From: Dromiciops gliroides
Taxonomy: Eukaryota; Chordata; Mammalia; Microbiotheria; Microbiotheriidae
DNA: 64,000 nucleotides
Assembly: GCF_019393635.1 (NCBI RefSeq)
Contig: NC_057862.1
Span: 478,892,669 to 478,956,668 of the forward strand
Direction of reading: 5' to 3'
Shown here: positions 35,506 through 47,514 of the stretch, piece by piece
How positions within the stretch are numbered: position 1 is the first letter of the stretch
Layout: the number at the start of each line of letters is the position of its first letter
Position numbers and translations under genes: made by a program
The notes under the pieces: model-generated
Told to the model about the DNA's origin: nothing
What the model saw: only the letters and a program-made list of their open reading frames with translations
The model's database searches: none

Positions 35506-36054
35506 TCTTGTGTACTTTCTGACACCTTCCTCTTTGATTGAGGTTTTCCTAGGGACAGGACCACAAAGCCCACTCAACCTCTTCCTATACCAAGCAATTC
35601 ACAATTCATCAGCCTCAGTCTCTGTCCCAAATAACTTCTGGTGGGACAGAACTGGCACCAGAGGCATGCTGGGCTTTTCCTTTCCAGCTAGTAGACTGTC
35701 ATACAGCTCTAAACATGTCCTTCTCCTGTTTCCCCTGTTTCTCTGTTCTCTGGTTGAGTTTTATCGAAGCAGAAATGTGCATAATGCTGCTTCACTGCTG
35801 TCCCACATTGAGTCCATTTCTGCTTTTTGTTTTTCTATCACTTTGAAGAATGGAAGTAGACTTGAGTTATGTTGTGAGTTCAAGTGTCTGCTTGTGCAGC
35901 CCTGATACAGCAGAGTGTTGATCCATGGTGGAGGAACTTCTGGGTGAAAAGGTTAGAGGTTAGGGATTAGCCTTCTCTTCTGTTAGTTAGTTGTTTTGTT
36001 ACCTCTTTAGGGTTCTTGGTGTCCTAGATCATGAAGACAGCTGCAATTGCTCTT
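35506..36054. other. No recognised gene or repeat
   Basis: The open frame running on from the pyrimidine tract to 35905 has no recognisable domain. Confidence 0.4.
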
Positions 36055-36292
36055 TATTGTTCAGTCATTTCAGTCATGTCTGACTCTTTGTGACCTCGGA
36101 GGGGGGGTGATTCTTGGCAAAGATACTGGAGTAGTTTGCCATTTTCTTTCCCAACTCATTTTACAGGTGAGGAAACAGAGGCCAACAAGGTTAAGTGACT
36201 TGCCCAGGATTACATAGTAAGTGTCTGAGGTCATATTTGAACTCAGGTATTACTGACTCCAGGCCTGGACTCTATCCATTGCACCACCTCTG
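36055..36292 (-). mobile_element. MAR1-type CORE-SINE
   Basis: TTGTTCAGTCATTTCAGTCATGTCTGACTC tail first, TCTTGGCAAAGATACTGGAG, TTACAGGTGAGGAAACAGAGG, ending TCCATTGCACCACCT. Confidence 0.77.
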
Positions 36293-36369
36293 AGAGGTCA
36301 AGAGGATAAGAGAAAATGTCTCCTCCATTTTATTGGTCATGTGACCTAGAATTGCCCCTTTTCCTTTAT

Positions 36370-37075
36370 AGTGTTATTGTTATCATTTAAATTTTTCTCC
36401 CCATTTTGCATACTTCATTCTATATCATTTCATAGAAATACTCCTAGTTTCTTATGAATCAAACCATTTTGTCATTTCTTATGGAACAATAATATTCCAT
36501 TACATTCACATTTTATTTTGCTTATTATTTCCCAATAGGTGGGCATCTCCTTAATTTATAGGTTGTTGGTTTGGTTTTTTTGCTACTATGTATAGAGCTG
36601 ATATAAATATTTTTCTGCATATGGATCTTTTTTCCTTTTTCTTTGATCTCTTTGGGGTTTATGCTTTGTACAAATTCTGGGTCAAATGGTGTGCACAGTT
36701 TAGTGACTTTGAGGTACAGTTCTGAATTGTTTTCCAGAAAGGCTAGATCACAGCTCCACCAATAGTTTACTGGTGTGCCTCTTTTCCTGCACCCTCTCCC
36801 AATGTTTGTCATTTTCCTCTTTTGTCAGTTTTATGGGTGACTTACAATTGCTTTAAAATGTATTTCTCTAAAATTAGTGATTTGTAGCCTTTTCCCCATA
36901 GGATTTATGATAGCTTGGATTTTTTTCCTTTGCAAACTGCATGTTCATATCCTTTGATCATTTATTTATTGGGGAATGACTCTTTTTATGAATTTGAATC
37001 AATTCCCTATATATTTTGGATATGAAACTTGAATGGAGAAATTTATGCAAAGATTTTTTTCTCTAGATATCTATT
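36370..37075 (-). mobile_element. L1 LINE 3' region
   Basis: AACAATAATATTCCATTACATTC, AGAGCTGATATAAATATTT, GATCTCTTTGGGGTTTATGC, CACAGCTCCACCAATAG, TTTGATCATTTATTTATTGGGG: the reversed ORF2 end and 3'UTR, over 650 bp. Confidence 0.75.
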
Positions 37076-37079
37076 GCTC

Positions 37080-37180
37080 TTCTAATTTTAACTGATTATA
37101 CTTTTATTTCTCTAGCACCTAGCACAGTGCCCTGCAAGTAGTAGATACTTAATAAATGGCTAAGGAGTTAATAAATTGAA
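37080..37180 (+). mobile_element. L2 LINE 3' terminus
   Basis: CTAGCACCTAGCACAGTGCC..AGTAGATACTTAATAAATGGC. Confidence 0.5.
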
Positions 37181-37214
37181 TGAAAGGGGGAAGAGAATAA
37201 GCATTTATATCATA

Positions 37215-37410
37215 TCTACTATGTGTCAAGCATGGTGCTAAGTGCTTTACAAATATCACCTCATTTTATTCTTTTATTATCCCCATTTTACAGTTGAGGA
37301 AATTGAGGCTGGCAGAAGTTAAGTGACATAGCTAGCAAGTACTAAGTCCAGACTTGAACTCAGTTTTTTCTGACTCCACTCCTAGCACTCCATACAATGC
37401 AACCTAGCTA
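37215..37410 (-). mobile_element. MIR SINE
   Basis: ACTATGTGTCAAGCATGGTGCTAAGTGC, CCATTTTACAGTTGAGGAAATTGAGG, AGTGACATAGCTAGCAAG, CTTGAACTCAG. Confidence 0.65.
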
Positions 37411-37439
37411 CTGAATGAATTCCTTATAGATGATATCTT

Positions 37440-37730
37440 TGAGTTCTCATATATCAAACTAAAAATCTTGTAAAATTTTGGGATCACATCATGTTGATTA
37501 CATCAAGCCCCTGAACTCTACCATGATCTCCTTCAACAAAGTAGATGAAAAATTCATGTTGTATAGTTTAAAACATGAAGTTAGATAAGCAGCTTATTGA
37601 ATTGGTCCATCAGTACGAGTCTTATGCAAATAGAAACATACAGTGAACTGGGCTCAGAATTAGAGAAGAACCGTGTAGGAGGTTGATTGTATTTGGGGAA
37701 TTGTGCAGTGTTTTTACTTTTCTAAAGCTC
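37440..37730 (+). mobile_element. Possible RTE/BovB fragment
   Basis: The layout resembles the copies at 33634 and 42310 (FADD-like GATCACATCATGTTGATTACATC, then GAACTGGGCTCAGAATTAGA), but it is very degenerate. Confidence 0.35.
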
Positions 37731-37759
37731 TTCCCATAATCTACTTCTCCACGCCACTT

Positions 37760-38390
37760 CAGCTACACACAGAGACAATTATACTCTTGATTTTGCCATT
37801 GCTCACACATGTTTCACATTCTCCAGAGTTCCTCTATTCCATCATAATCTTCTATAATTCCATCTTTTCCTATGTATCTTTTACTCCTAAACTTATTCTT
37901 CATCCTCTCCATGACTTCTAGTACCTCTATTCCTCACTGCCTTCTCAAGTCATAACCACAACTTGGCTACTTCTTCCTCCCTTGCCAATCTTGACCCTTT
38001 AAAAGTGAAACCTATACTGTACTCTACTTTGCAATTACTTGTTCCCTTGTCCTCTCACTTCTTGCTGTTGGCCAGACTGCACCCCTGGGTTACTTTCAAC
38101 ATTTGCCTCCTTTCTTCCTACATGTGCTACTGTCATGAAACTGTCTTGATTGGGTTTACTACAAATTGTCATCTGATCTCAATTGGGTCCTTGCTGTAGC
38201 AAGGTAGTCTTTCTAATCCCTTGTATCTACTTTGTTTTTAATCTTACATTTACCTATGTCTGTGCTTATTATCTTCCTATTAGAATGTAATCTCTGTGAG
38301 GGCAGAAACTGTTTCTTTTTTGTCTTTGTATCCCTAGCACCTAGCATAGTACATGTACATAGTAGATGTTTCCTAAAAATGATTGATTAA
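37760..38390 (+). mobile_element. L2 LINE 3' region
   Basis: Pyrimidine-rich L2 body, then CTATTAGAATGTAATCTCTGTGAGGGCAG and CCTAGCACCTAGCATAG..AGTAGATG. Confidence 0.6.
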
Positions 38391-38394
38391 AGGC

Positions 38395-38640
38395 TTCATC
38401 AAGTAGGTAATATCTGAGTTGAGCCTGGAAGGAAAGAATGGACTTCAACAGGTCTAGTTGGAACTGAGAGATTCCAGGAACATGAAATGATGTGAACAAA
38501 TGCCTAGAAGAGGGAGTATGAAGAGAAATGTAGTTTGTTTGGAAATTATGATATATGAAGGGGAGCAAATAGAATACATTAAGGGGAATAGTATGAAATA
38601 AGTCTGGACTTTGCAGGATCTGTATACCAGAGTCAGGAAT
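38395..38640 (-). mobile_element. L2 LINE fragment
   Basis: TGAGTTGAGCCTGGAAGGAA, AGATTCCAGGAACATGAA, ATAGTATGAAATAAGTCTGG, in reversed order; it directly follows an oppositely oriented L2 end. Confidence 0.6.
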
Positions 38641-38684
38641 TTATTTATTGTTATTATTAATTATTATTATTATTATTATTATTT
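38640..38684. repeat. (ATT)n microsatellite
   Basis: About 14 ATT units with minor interruptions. Confidence 0.85.
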
Positions 38685-38689
38685 TATTT

Positions 38690-38825
38690 CATAGGCAGCC
38701 TGTAGAATCCAGGAGGGAAGGGGCCACATTTTACTTAATTTTGTGTCTTCCCCAGTGTCTATTCCTCCCTACCCCCATCTTTTATATGCAGTAGGTGCTT
38801 CATAAGTATTTACTGAATCAAAAAC
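38690..38825 (+). mobile_element. L2 LINE 3' terminus
   Basis: GTGTCTTCCCCAGTGTCT..GCAGTAGGTGCTTCATAAGTATTTACTGAATC. Confidence 0.5.
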
Positions 38826-39769
38826 TTACAAATCATTTTGATACTTTTGAGTGAATTGACTCAAGAATGAGATCTTTACAACAAAATCACTTTTCTATGT
38901 CTTTTTTTGCAAATTTAGAGAAATCACATAAGTATTCTGCATAGTATTGTAAGCATTTATTCTTTTAAAAAATATGTTCACTATAGTTTGATCATTGACT
39001 GACGTAGGCAAAATTAATGTTGAATTCTTGACTTAAGACAGTAGATGGTACCATATTCTTATCACTTGATGTCAAATCAACACCAGGTGCTAACTTATCC
39101 AGAGTTTTTCAATAACAGTATTAATTTCAGTCACTGCCCTGACAGTTCTTATGCTTAGAGTCACTTTTGATTTCCTGTTCTCATTTACTTTCCCCTCAAA
39201 TACCTAATCAGTCACCAAATCCTTCCATCCCTCCTCTGCAGTATCAATCAACATGTATTTATTAAGGATGTAATAGTTACCCAGCAGTGTGTTAAATGCT
39301 ATTAAAAACTAGGAAATATTAGTAAATAACCTCTCTAGTGAAACAAAGTTGGCCAGGCATTTAGCACTTCAAAGGAATTCCATAATTGCTAGTTATCAGT
39401 CAAGTGGAGTCAGGACAGAAAATCAGAGATAACTAGCCTCCATTTAGGCTGATAAAAATTCAGGCATTAAAATGGCTAGTTTATTAAAATGAGGTGGTGA
39501 CCATTATCAGCACTGATATTAATTCAAATGCAGATAACAAAAATATTTTACTTTCCCATCCCTTGTTTTCAGTCAGATTTCACAGTTAGAAATTGTAAAA
39601 TTACATATCTGATGACATAAGTTCCTGCTTCTATAAGAGTCAGGATATATAGCAACCCATGATTTTAAACAATGTTTTTCAAAAAGACAAATTCTACAAG
39701 AAAATTTTTAGTTTCATTTATGAGAACTCATATATATCATATACAAGGGATTTATTAATTCAATAGTTT
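38826..39769. other. No gene; minor old L2 trace
   Basis: ATCAATCAACATGTATTTATTAAGG at 39243 is a short reversed L2 end. The rest is AT-rich and unassigned. Confidence 0.45.
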
Positions 39770-40100
39770 TTTGGGTATGTTTTATTTTATTTTCCAATTA
39801 CATGTAAAGATTGTTTTCAACATACATTTTTAATTTTTTTTTTTTTGGTAAGGCAATTGGGGTCAAGTGACTTGCCCAGGGTCACACAGCTAGTGTCAGG
39901 TCCTCCTGAATCCAGGGTCAGTGCTCTATCCACTGTGCCATCTAGCTGCCCCTCATACATTTTTGTAAGATTTTGAGTTCTAAATTTTTCTGCCTCTCTC
40001 CCTTCCTTACCCCCTTCCTCAAGAGGCAAGCAATCAGATATATGTTTTATGGTTATACAATCATGTTATACATATTTCTATATTCGTCATATTGGAAAAG
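39770..40100 (-). mobile_element. L1 LINE 3'UTR split by a SINE
   Basis: TTTTCCAATTACATGTAAAGATTG, then after the SINE TTTTGTAAGATTTTGAGTTC, AGAGGCAAGCAATCAGATAT, CATGTTATACATATTTC. Confidence 0.65.
39832..39953 (-). mobile_element. WSINE1-like SINE, internally deleted, nested in L1
   Basis: About 25 bp around the box-B/GTGTCTGAGG region is missing (AGCTAGTGTCAGGTCC). CATACATTTTT is at 39821 and 39954. Confidence 0.86.
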
Positions 40101-40104
40101 AGGT

Positions 40105-40300
40105 GATTCAATGTTTTTACTCTACAGTTACTTAGTAAGCAAGTACTGCATGCAGGGCACTGTGTCAGGTGCTAGAGAAATAAAAATATAATTAAGATCA
40201 ACTCCTTGCCCCTGTGGAGCTTACAGTCTAGCAAAGGAGGTTCATTAAACAAACATGCAATAAATGACTTTCCCAGTATCACAGAATAGAATAATTTTTA
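40105..40300 (-). mobile_element. L2 LINE 3' end
   Basis: GCAGGGCACTGTGTCAGGTGCTAG, CCCCTGTGGAGCTTACAGTCTAG. Confidence 0.6.
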
Positions 40301-40524
40301 AAATGTAAAGAATACTATGAAATTATAATATCCAATTAGATAGAATTTAAGGTAGTAAAGCTTTATAGACAGGCCACAACAAGCTATACACTATCTCCAG
40401 ATTATTCTCCTACTTTATTTAATTCTTGAGCTTGATACCTTAAATTGTCTGAACATGGGTCAGCTACAACATAACCATATAGCAAACATGGCCATGTGAT
40501 GCCAACTCCAATATGTTTCATAGT

Positions 40525-40705
40525 TAAAGAAGTGGCACAAGGCAGTAGAAAGCACTAGATCTTTGCTTCAGGTTCTGAATATGCCACTTGGTATTTCTGT
40601 GACTTTGGGCAAATCATTTTACCTCCCTAGGTCCCAGTTTCCTGAAAAATAAAGCAGTTGGATGTCTGAGGTCCCTTCCAGCTCAAAAATCTATTATGTT
40701 ATGAT
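40525..40705 (+). mobile_element. MIR3-type SINE
   Basis: GTGACTTTGGGCAAATCATTTTACC, then an L3-like tail GATGTCTGAGGTCCCTTCCAGCTC. Confidence 0.6.
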
Positions 40706-42305
40706 GCTAAAAATCCATTCAGGAAATAGGTGTTCCATGAAACTTTTAAAAAATCACATTGGTAACCATTTGTGAAATGGATGAGGTATCAGCATTCATC
40801 ACAGATGTTAGAAGTGAATACTTTGCAAACCTTGAAGCTTTCTCTAAATATGGATCATTACTTTAAATTTACACCTGAAGCTGAAGAGGATAAAAACCAC
40901 AGAAGAGAAACAAACCAACCCGCCCCCACCCCCCACCCCCCACCCCCGCCACGGCCATTTCTTGGAGCAGGGCAAAAGAGGGAGCAGGAGAAGGAAGTCC
41001 TTCCCCTTTTACTAGTTCAGTTCATGGGGTCCATGCTGTGGTTCAGCTGTGATCTTCACCCTCTGAGCCCAGCAGAATAGTTTTAAAAAAAGCAGCAGAA
41101 AGTGAACAGCCTAGTCTTGACAGTTTTAAAGTTGCAGGCAGCCAATCAAAGGAAGCTACCCCTACCCACGTGGTACGGGATACAGCAGCCTCCATGTTAG
41201 GCAATCTTGACATGCTCCAAAGGCCCCTTAAGGGTATCTCTAGATTAAGCAAATTGGGCATGCTCTGACAAGCCCCAATTATATAAATGTTTATTGACTG
41301 ACTGTGTGACCTTAGACAACTCACAACCTCCTGAGCCCAGTTTTCTTTAAAAAATGACATTGGACTACAGACCCTTCCAGTAAAATCCTATTGTCTTAAG
41401 CTAATATGAAATTTGTTACTCCAAGGCAAGTCCAAAGATATGAATGCTTAGTCAACAAAGTAAGGAAGGGAGTAAAGTGCAAAATATTGTTAGGATTAAT
41501 GCCATGTGAAAGTTACCACAGAATGCTTATGTTATTTAATCAGAAAGTAATTTTGTGATCAGGAAGAGAATGTAATTGTAGGACTTTCAACCACAAGAAT
41601 AAATTCATAAACAAAAACACTCGGATAGATGAGGATTGGCAAGGTATTATGCAGGGGTTTCTACTAATCAGGAGAATATTTATAATTATGAAGAAGTTGG
41701 AAATGAGCAAATGAAGCACCTAAGTTGTTATTCAGAATGTAATTGGTGCCCAAACTCTGCATCTCATTATTAAGCATACTGATTCTGAGAATAATGTAGT
41801 TTGGGTAGACTAAGAACAGGGCCTTTGCTTTGTTTGAAGTTTGCTTTCCTCTCTGCTGTGGTGGGGGTGAATGCCCAAGAGGAAACTAGAGTGAAGTTTG
41901 TGTGTAGACCGTGCTTCCCAGGGGAACCCTTAGACCACATGCATTAAAATATATGAGTTTTCTCCAGTCTACGGGTCCCAATGTTTGCCTGTGGTGATGG
42001 CCTAACGTTTTAAATTAAACTACTCCACATATGTTTATTGAGGTCAGCAGAGAAAAAAGCCCAAGTTTGGGCTTGGTGCTGTTACTTTTCTCTAGGTGGC
42101 CATGCTTTTATTACAAGAATTCTTTTAAAAAATTAATAATCAAATGAAAAGAAATAACAAGTGAGCTCAGAGAACTCTGGTTTGGATTTCAGTTGCTTGC
42201 TTATCCATGATTAGGTCTGGGAACGAACTGAGAAAAATGCCCTTTGGGGGTAGATAGCATTTATAGCAACCATGCCCAAGTGACTGAGAGTATGTTAAAG
42301 ATATT
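40706..42305. other. No gene; C-rich patch and minor MIR3
   Basis: 40919-40951 is a C-rich run of CCCCCA units. 41275-41400 resembles MIR3 (TGTGTGACCTTAGACAAC, ACAGACCCTTCCAG). The rest is unassigned. Confidence 0.45.
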
Positions 42306-42708
42306 CTCTAGCATCATGGAGGAAAGCCAGCGTAGACTCTAAGTCAAAGGGGAATTCCTTATAGACTGTGAACTCCTCCAGATGCTCCTATCTGTGAATG
42401 ATATTGTGTTGATTGCATCGAAACTTGGAGCATGGCAGAGCTTTCTGGATTAGATTCATAACCACTCAAAAGAGATTGGTCTCCATATACACCCAAGCAG
42501 ATGAAGAATGAATAAGATTCAGACTATGATGTGCCATAAAACCATATCCATATCCATATATATACTACAATATAATATACATATTACAATGGGCCCAAAA
42601 TTCAACAGGAAAAAAGATGACTAGATTGCCTTGGAGAAGTTGCAAAGCTCTCTTAATGACTATAAACTTCTTGAGGGAAAAGACCATTCTTTTAATGCAG
42701 ATTTTCTT

Positions 42709-42862
42709 CCTTTTTTTTTTTTTTGGTCGGGCAACGAAGGTTAAATGACTTGCCCAGGGTCACACAGATAGTAAGTGTCAAGTGTCTGAGGCTGGATTTG
42801 AACTCAGGTCCTCCTGAATCCAGGGCTGGTGCTTTATCCACTGCACCATCTAGCTGCCCCCT
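42709..42862 (-). mobile_element. WSINE1-like SINE nested in RTE
   Basis: Subfamily II with private changes (GGGCAACGAAGG, CACAGATAG). ATGCAGATTTTCTT at 42695, ATGCAGATATTCTT at 42863. Confidence 0.88.
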
Positions 42863-43039
42863 ATGCAGATATTCTTGTGCAGTTTTATGGCTGTGAGACA
42901 TAGAATACTTCAGTTTCTGAAGAATTAAAAAAGTATATCCCTCAGAGGGCAATGGAAAGGTGCATGGTAGGTGTGAGTAGGCTGCAATACATTATTTTTT
43001 TGAGATCTACAACTTTAAAGGTCCTTTAAAAAATAATTT

Positions 43040-43710
43040 TATTCTTAACTTAAGAAGTAGAACAAGTGTATCCATAACAAAGCAGAATTGAATACGAGAG
43101 GATTGCATATGAAACTGCACAACTATTATGTACAACTTGCTTTTTATTTAAATATATAATGTTACCATATAATTTTCTTTTCCCCTTTTCTTCTCCCCCA
43201 CCCTAGAGATGGCTACCATTGGACACAAATATGTATATATATGCATACATATATAGATATTATATCTATATATGTAAAACCATACAATACAAACTTCTAA
43301 TTATCAATTCTTTTTCTGGATGCAGATAGCATCTTCCTTCACAGGTCCTATGTAGTTAATTTGCATGTTTATAATAGTCAAAATTACTTGGTCACTCAAA
43401 GTTGTTCTTAAAACAATATTGCTTTTACCATATACAACATCCTCTTGGTTCTGCTCATTTTGGTCTTCATTATTTCATGAAAGTCTTTCCATGTTTTTCT
43501 AAAATCACTGAGCTCATCATTTCCTATAACACAGTAGTATTTCATCACAATCATATAGCACACTGGTTCGGCCATTCCCCAACTTATGGACATCCCCGCA
43601 TTTTCCAGTTTTTTGCCACCACAGAGAGAGCTGCTATAAACATTTAAAAACATATATATATAGGTTCTTTTCCTTTTCTCCTAATCATCTTGGGAAATGG
43701 ACCTAATACA
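43040..43710 (-). mobile_element. L1 LINE 3' end nested in RTE
   Basis: CATATGAAACTGCACAAC, TCCATGTTTTTCTAAAATCACTGAGC, ACACAGTAGTATTTCATCAC, CAGAGAGAGCTGCTATAAAC. Open frames 43402-43653 on both strands lie within it. Confidence 0.75.
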
Positions 43711-44299
43711 TTACTAACAAGGAGGCATGAAGTTGAGAGAATCAAAGTAGATGGTGACAACAGAGAAATATATGAGTGAAAAAGAGGTTGGTCACATGGT
43801 GAAAAGGAGGGAAAACTTAAAAAAACAACCCGTGTGCATCACTAGTACTTTTGTGACATCAAAAGAAAGTATAGAAGGTCCCTAACACATTGGATAGATC
43901 CAGGGGTTATACTGTATAGATAGTCTGAAGGAAGTTTGAGAGAACCAATTGTCCAATTTTTAGCTTGAGCATTTACACTTTGAAAATTGACAAATGCCAC
44001 AAATCAGTGCGTGATATCTTGTTGGTTGATTGTATACTTAAGTAAATGATGGAGAAAGCATTAATATTTGTAGACTAAACTTAAATGTTTCCTGTGTATA
44101 GTTTTTTTGGAGAGCCAGTCATTGAATTTTACCAGCACACAACTAGGTAGTTCCCCTGTGGTGAACTCATGGGAAGACAAAAATGACAGGCCCAGAGAAA
44201 AAAAGGCATGGATGTGTTATGATCCATAACACAGAAAAGGATATTCACATCAATGAGGTTATAGATCCATGTTGAGTATTTGAATATGTTAAAGTTAGT

Positions 44300-44930
44300 A
44301 CTGGGGGAGGGGGGATACTGAAAGATACGGCCTGTTAAACAGCCTGCTTCCCCTTGCTCTCATCGGCTTGTCTCCTGTTTTTCTTGCTTTGCACATAAGT
44401 GAAAAACTTAGAGGTTCTTATTAGGGAGAGGGAAATATCTTTGATTAAATGGTCTGTAGACTCTATTCTTTCACCTCTTGCAAAGGAAACTTTGGTTAGT
44501 GAGACCACTGTTTTTCTTTTGGAGATATTTTATAGCTAGGAGGATAACAGCTTACTGACTGGTTTTGTGACCTTGAGGTATGGCTATATTTCACTAGGAA
44601 TAGATTTTAAATCCTATACCCTGGTTAAAGAAATCAAATATACAAGTAATAAGAAGTTACATTTGAAAGCAGTTCATGTAAAAAAAAAATCTTAGAGATT
44701 TCTGAGAGTAGGTCATTTTTTAGAATGATCAGAAGTTATTCAAAACCAAGTCTGCTGAATAAATTGAGTGATGGGGCTGGATAATAGTGTTTTAAGTTTG
44801 AAAAAAGTGTGACCACAAGGAGTAAATTCCTTCATGTCACCAATAAAACCCATTAAGAAGAGTTAGAAAGAAATTTCAGTTGAAATAACTACAGAAGATA
44901 TAAAATATTTGAGGTTGCAATAACCAAAGA
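44300..44930. other. No gene or recognised repeat
   Basis: Possible decayed LINE, unassigned. Confidence 0.4.
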
Positions 44931-44934
44931 ATGA

Positions 44935-46665
44935 TACCCAAGAACTATATGAATCCAACAATCATATGTTTGCAAAAATAAAGATGTAAATAAAAGAAGC
45001 ATTAATTGTTTATGGGCAGGTCAAGCCAATATAATAAAAGTGACAAAACTACCTAAATGAATTTATTCAGTGCTATATCACCCGGGCTACCAAAGGATTA
45101 TTTTATAGAAATAGAGAAAATAATAACAAAATTCACATGGAGGAACAAAAGGTCAAGATTGTCAAGGGTAAAAAATGAAAATAAAAAGTAGGAAGGTAGT
45201 TTATCAGTACCAGGTCTCAAACTGTACTACAAAGCAGTAATCATTAAAAATGATTTAATACTGGTTAAAAAATAGGTTGATTAATGGAATATATTAGATA
45301 TACAACCTATAGCAGAAAGTAGATACAGTTAACATAATGTTCAATGTATCCAAAGACTCCAGTTACTGGGGGAAGGGCTCACAACTTGCAAAAAGTTCTG
45401 GGAAAACTGGAAAACAGTCTGGCACAAATTAGATGTAGACTAATACCCCACATCATATAAGCTCTAAATTGGTATAGATATAAGATATGAGTTCACATCA
45501 TAAACAAATTAGAGAAACAAGGAAGAAATTACCTTTTGGATCTGCAGATAGGGGATGAGTTCATGACTGAACAATTTTATAGAAAAGATCATACAAGATA
45601 AAATGGACAATTTTGATTATGTAAAATTTAAAAGTTTACATAAACAAATCTGATATAGTTAAAATGGAAAAGTGTAGTCAGTTGGGAAAAAAATCTTTGC
45701 AGCAAGTTTTTCTGATAAATATCTCATATTCAAGATGTGTAAGGAATTGACACAAATTTATAAAATTAAGAATCATTCTGCAACAGATAAAGGTAATGAA
45801 CTGGAAATTTTCAAAGGAAGAAATCCAAACTATCAACAATCATTTGAAAAAAAAAAGTTCTAAATCATAAATATCTTAAGAAATGCAAATTAAAAAAATT
45901 CCAAGGTCTTACCCCTCAGAATGGAGAAGATGACAAAAGAGGAAAATAACAAATGTCTGCAGGAATACAGGCACCCTACGGTGTTGATGGTTGAACTATA
46001 AATTAGTCCTGCCATTCTAGAAAGCAATCAGGAGCTCTGCTCAAAAAGTTACTAAAATGAACATGTCCTTTGACCCAACTATACCACTGCTAGGCCTAAA
46101 CCTCAAAGAGATCAAAGAAAGAGGCAAAGGAGCTATACATACAAAAATATTTATAATGGCTCTTTTTTGTAGTAGCCAAAATTTGGAAACTAAAGGAGTG
46201 CCCACTTACTGGGGGATGCTTAGACAAATTAGGGTGTATGAACATAATAGATTGCTATTATGCTATAAGAGATGATGATATGAACACTTTAATAACTGGA
46301 GGAAGACTTTTGTGAACTAGTGCCTAGAGAAGTGAACAGAACTAGAATAATTTATATGGTGACAATAACATTGTAGAGGAAAAAAACTTTGTATTACATT
46401 CGAGCTCTGGTCAATGCAATGATAAACCATAAGTCCATTAAACTAAATATGAATCATGACACTTGCCTCCTTCCAGAAAGGAGATACATTTAAAATGCAA
46501 AGTAAGATATGTATTTGGGGACATAGCCAATGTGGGAATTTATTTTCCTGGATTAAGCATTTTTATAATGAAGGTTTTTTCATCTGTTTGTTAAATTAGA
46601 CGGGAGGGACAGATTACAAATGTATATAAAAAGAAATATATAAATTTTTAAAAGAAAAAATAAGA
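44935..46665 (+). mobile_element. L1 LINE, ORF2 C-terminal half and 3' end
   Basis: This is the longest LINE relic here. Successive landmarks are AATTCACATGGAGGAACAAAAGG (about 45131), CAAACTGTACTACAAAGCAG (about 45218), and AAGAAATTACCTTTTGGATC (about 45521). Then GACAATTTTGATTATGTAAAA, CTTTGCAGCAAGTTTTTCTG, TTTGACCCAACTATACCACTGC and AAGAGATCAAAGAAAGAGG (about 46110). This is the L1 ORF2 tail in order. Many stops and indels; the reverse-transcriptase catalytic region is absent. Confidence 0.78.
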
Positions 46666-46927
46666 CAAAGAAACTGATATTTTTATGCCTTGTGATCTGG
46701 CTGCTGTTTTTTGATCTCTGAATTCACATCTCAGCCATGGATGACCTTACCTCTTCTCCTCCTCCTTCTCTTCCTTCTCTTCCTCCTTATCCTTATTCCC
46801 CCCCATTTCAGCAGCATAGGGAACCCCTGGCAAGGAAATTCTTTCGACCAATGGAGATCTGCACCTGCTCTGAAACCAACCCCAACCCCTACTCTCACCC
46901 CGCCCCCAGCCTCTGAAGCTATTCTTT

Positions 46928-47074
46928 TTTTTTTTTTTGGTGAGGCAATTGGGGTTAAGTGACTTGCCCAAGGTCACACAGCTAGTAAGTTTCAAGTGTC
47001 TGAGTCCAGATTTGAACTCAAGTCCTCCTGACTCCAGGGCCAGTGCTCTATCCACTGCGCCACTTAGCTGCCCC
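46928..47074 (-). mobile_element. WSINE1-like SINE
   Basis: Subfamily I. TGAAGCTATTCTTT at 46914, TGAAACTATTCTTT at 47075. This is the last young SINE before the LTBP1 promoter. Confidence 0.87.
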
Positions 47075-47415
47075 TGAAACTATTCTTTCTAAGGTCACCA
47101 ATAACCTCTTCATTGCTAAACCTTGAGTCTTTTCTCATACTATATTTTGCTTGACTTTCCTATAACAGTAGACACTGTGAACTAGCCCCTCCTTTTGTAT
47201 GGTTTCTGTGACACTTCTCTCTTGGCTCTTGTTCTACTATCCAAATTCCTCTTGGTTCATTGTTGAAAACTCAAGCTCCTGACACCCAAGTGTGGACTTA
47301 GTCTAAGCTTTTGTCCTCTTCTTCTCTCTTTGCTCTCTTCCTTGGTGATCTCATTCTATTCACAAAAGTCCAGCTTCCATTCTCCTCTGTACTATAGTCT
47401 TGCAACTCTAACTTC
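47075..47415 (+). mobile_element. L2 LINE ORF2 region
   Basis: TCTAAGGTCACCAATAACCTC, GGTTTCTGTGACACTTCTCTCTTGG, CTTGGTGATCTCATTC, in L2 ORF2 order. Confidence 0.52.
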
Positions 47416-47419
47416 GTAC

Positions 47420-47512
47420 AGGGGGAGAGAGTGGAAAGAACTTTGGACTCGAAATCAGAAGTCTTAGGGTTTGAAAATTGACCATACTACCTACTATCTA
47501 TATGACCTTAAG
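47420..47512 (+). mobile_element. MIR SINE head, degenerate
   Basis: GGAAAGAACTTTGGACTCGAAATCAGAAG..ATATGACCTTA. Confidence 0.38.
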
Positions 47513-47514
47513 AC

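Larger units (their letters stand above)
42310..44290 (+). mobile_element. RTE/BovB LINE split by a SINE and an L1
   Basis: Fragments with stops carry RT landmarks in order: GTGAATGATATTGTGTTGATTGC (ND-IVLIA) at about 42395. Then CAGTTTTATGGCTGTGAGAC (QFYGCET) at about 42880 after the SINE, and GGCAATGGAAAGGTGCATGG (AMERCM) at about 42948. Then GAGGTTGGTCACATGGTGAAAAGG (GHMVKR) at about 43785 after the L1, and an RTE-like tail near 44200-44290. Clearly a pseudogene. Confidence 0.62.

Noticed and set aside
40919..41300. Possible LTR or promoter from C-rich sequence and a CCAAT motif.
   Set aside because: No TG/CA ends, polyadenylation signal or target duplication could be found.
46057..46275. 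A short open frame that could be a small gene.
   Set aside because: It matches the L1 ORF2 C-terminal segment within a longer L1 relic; the same holds for 9435-9695 and 43402-43653.
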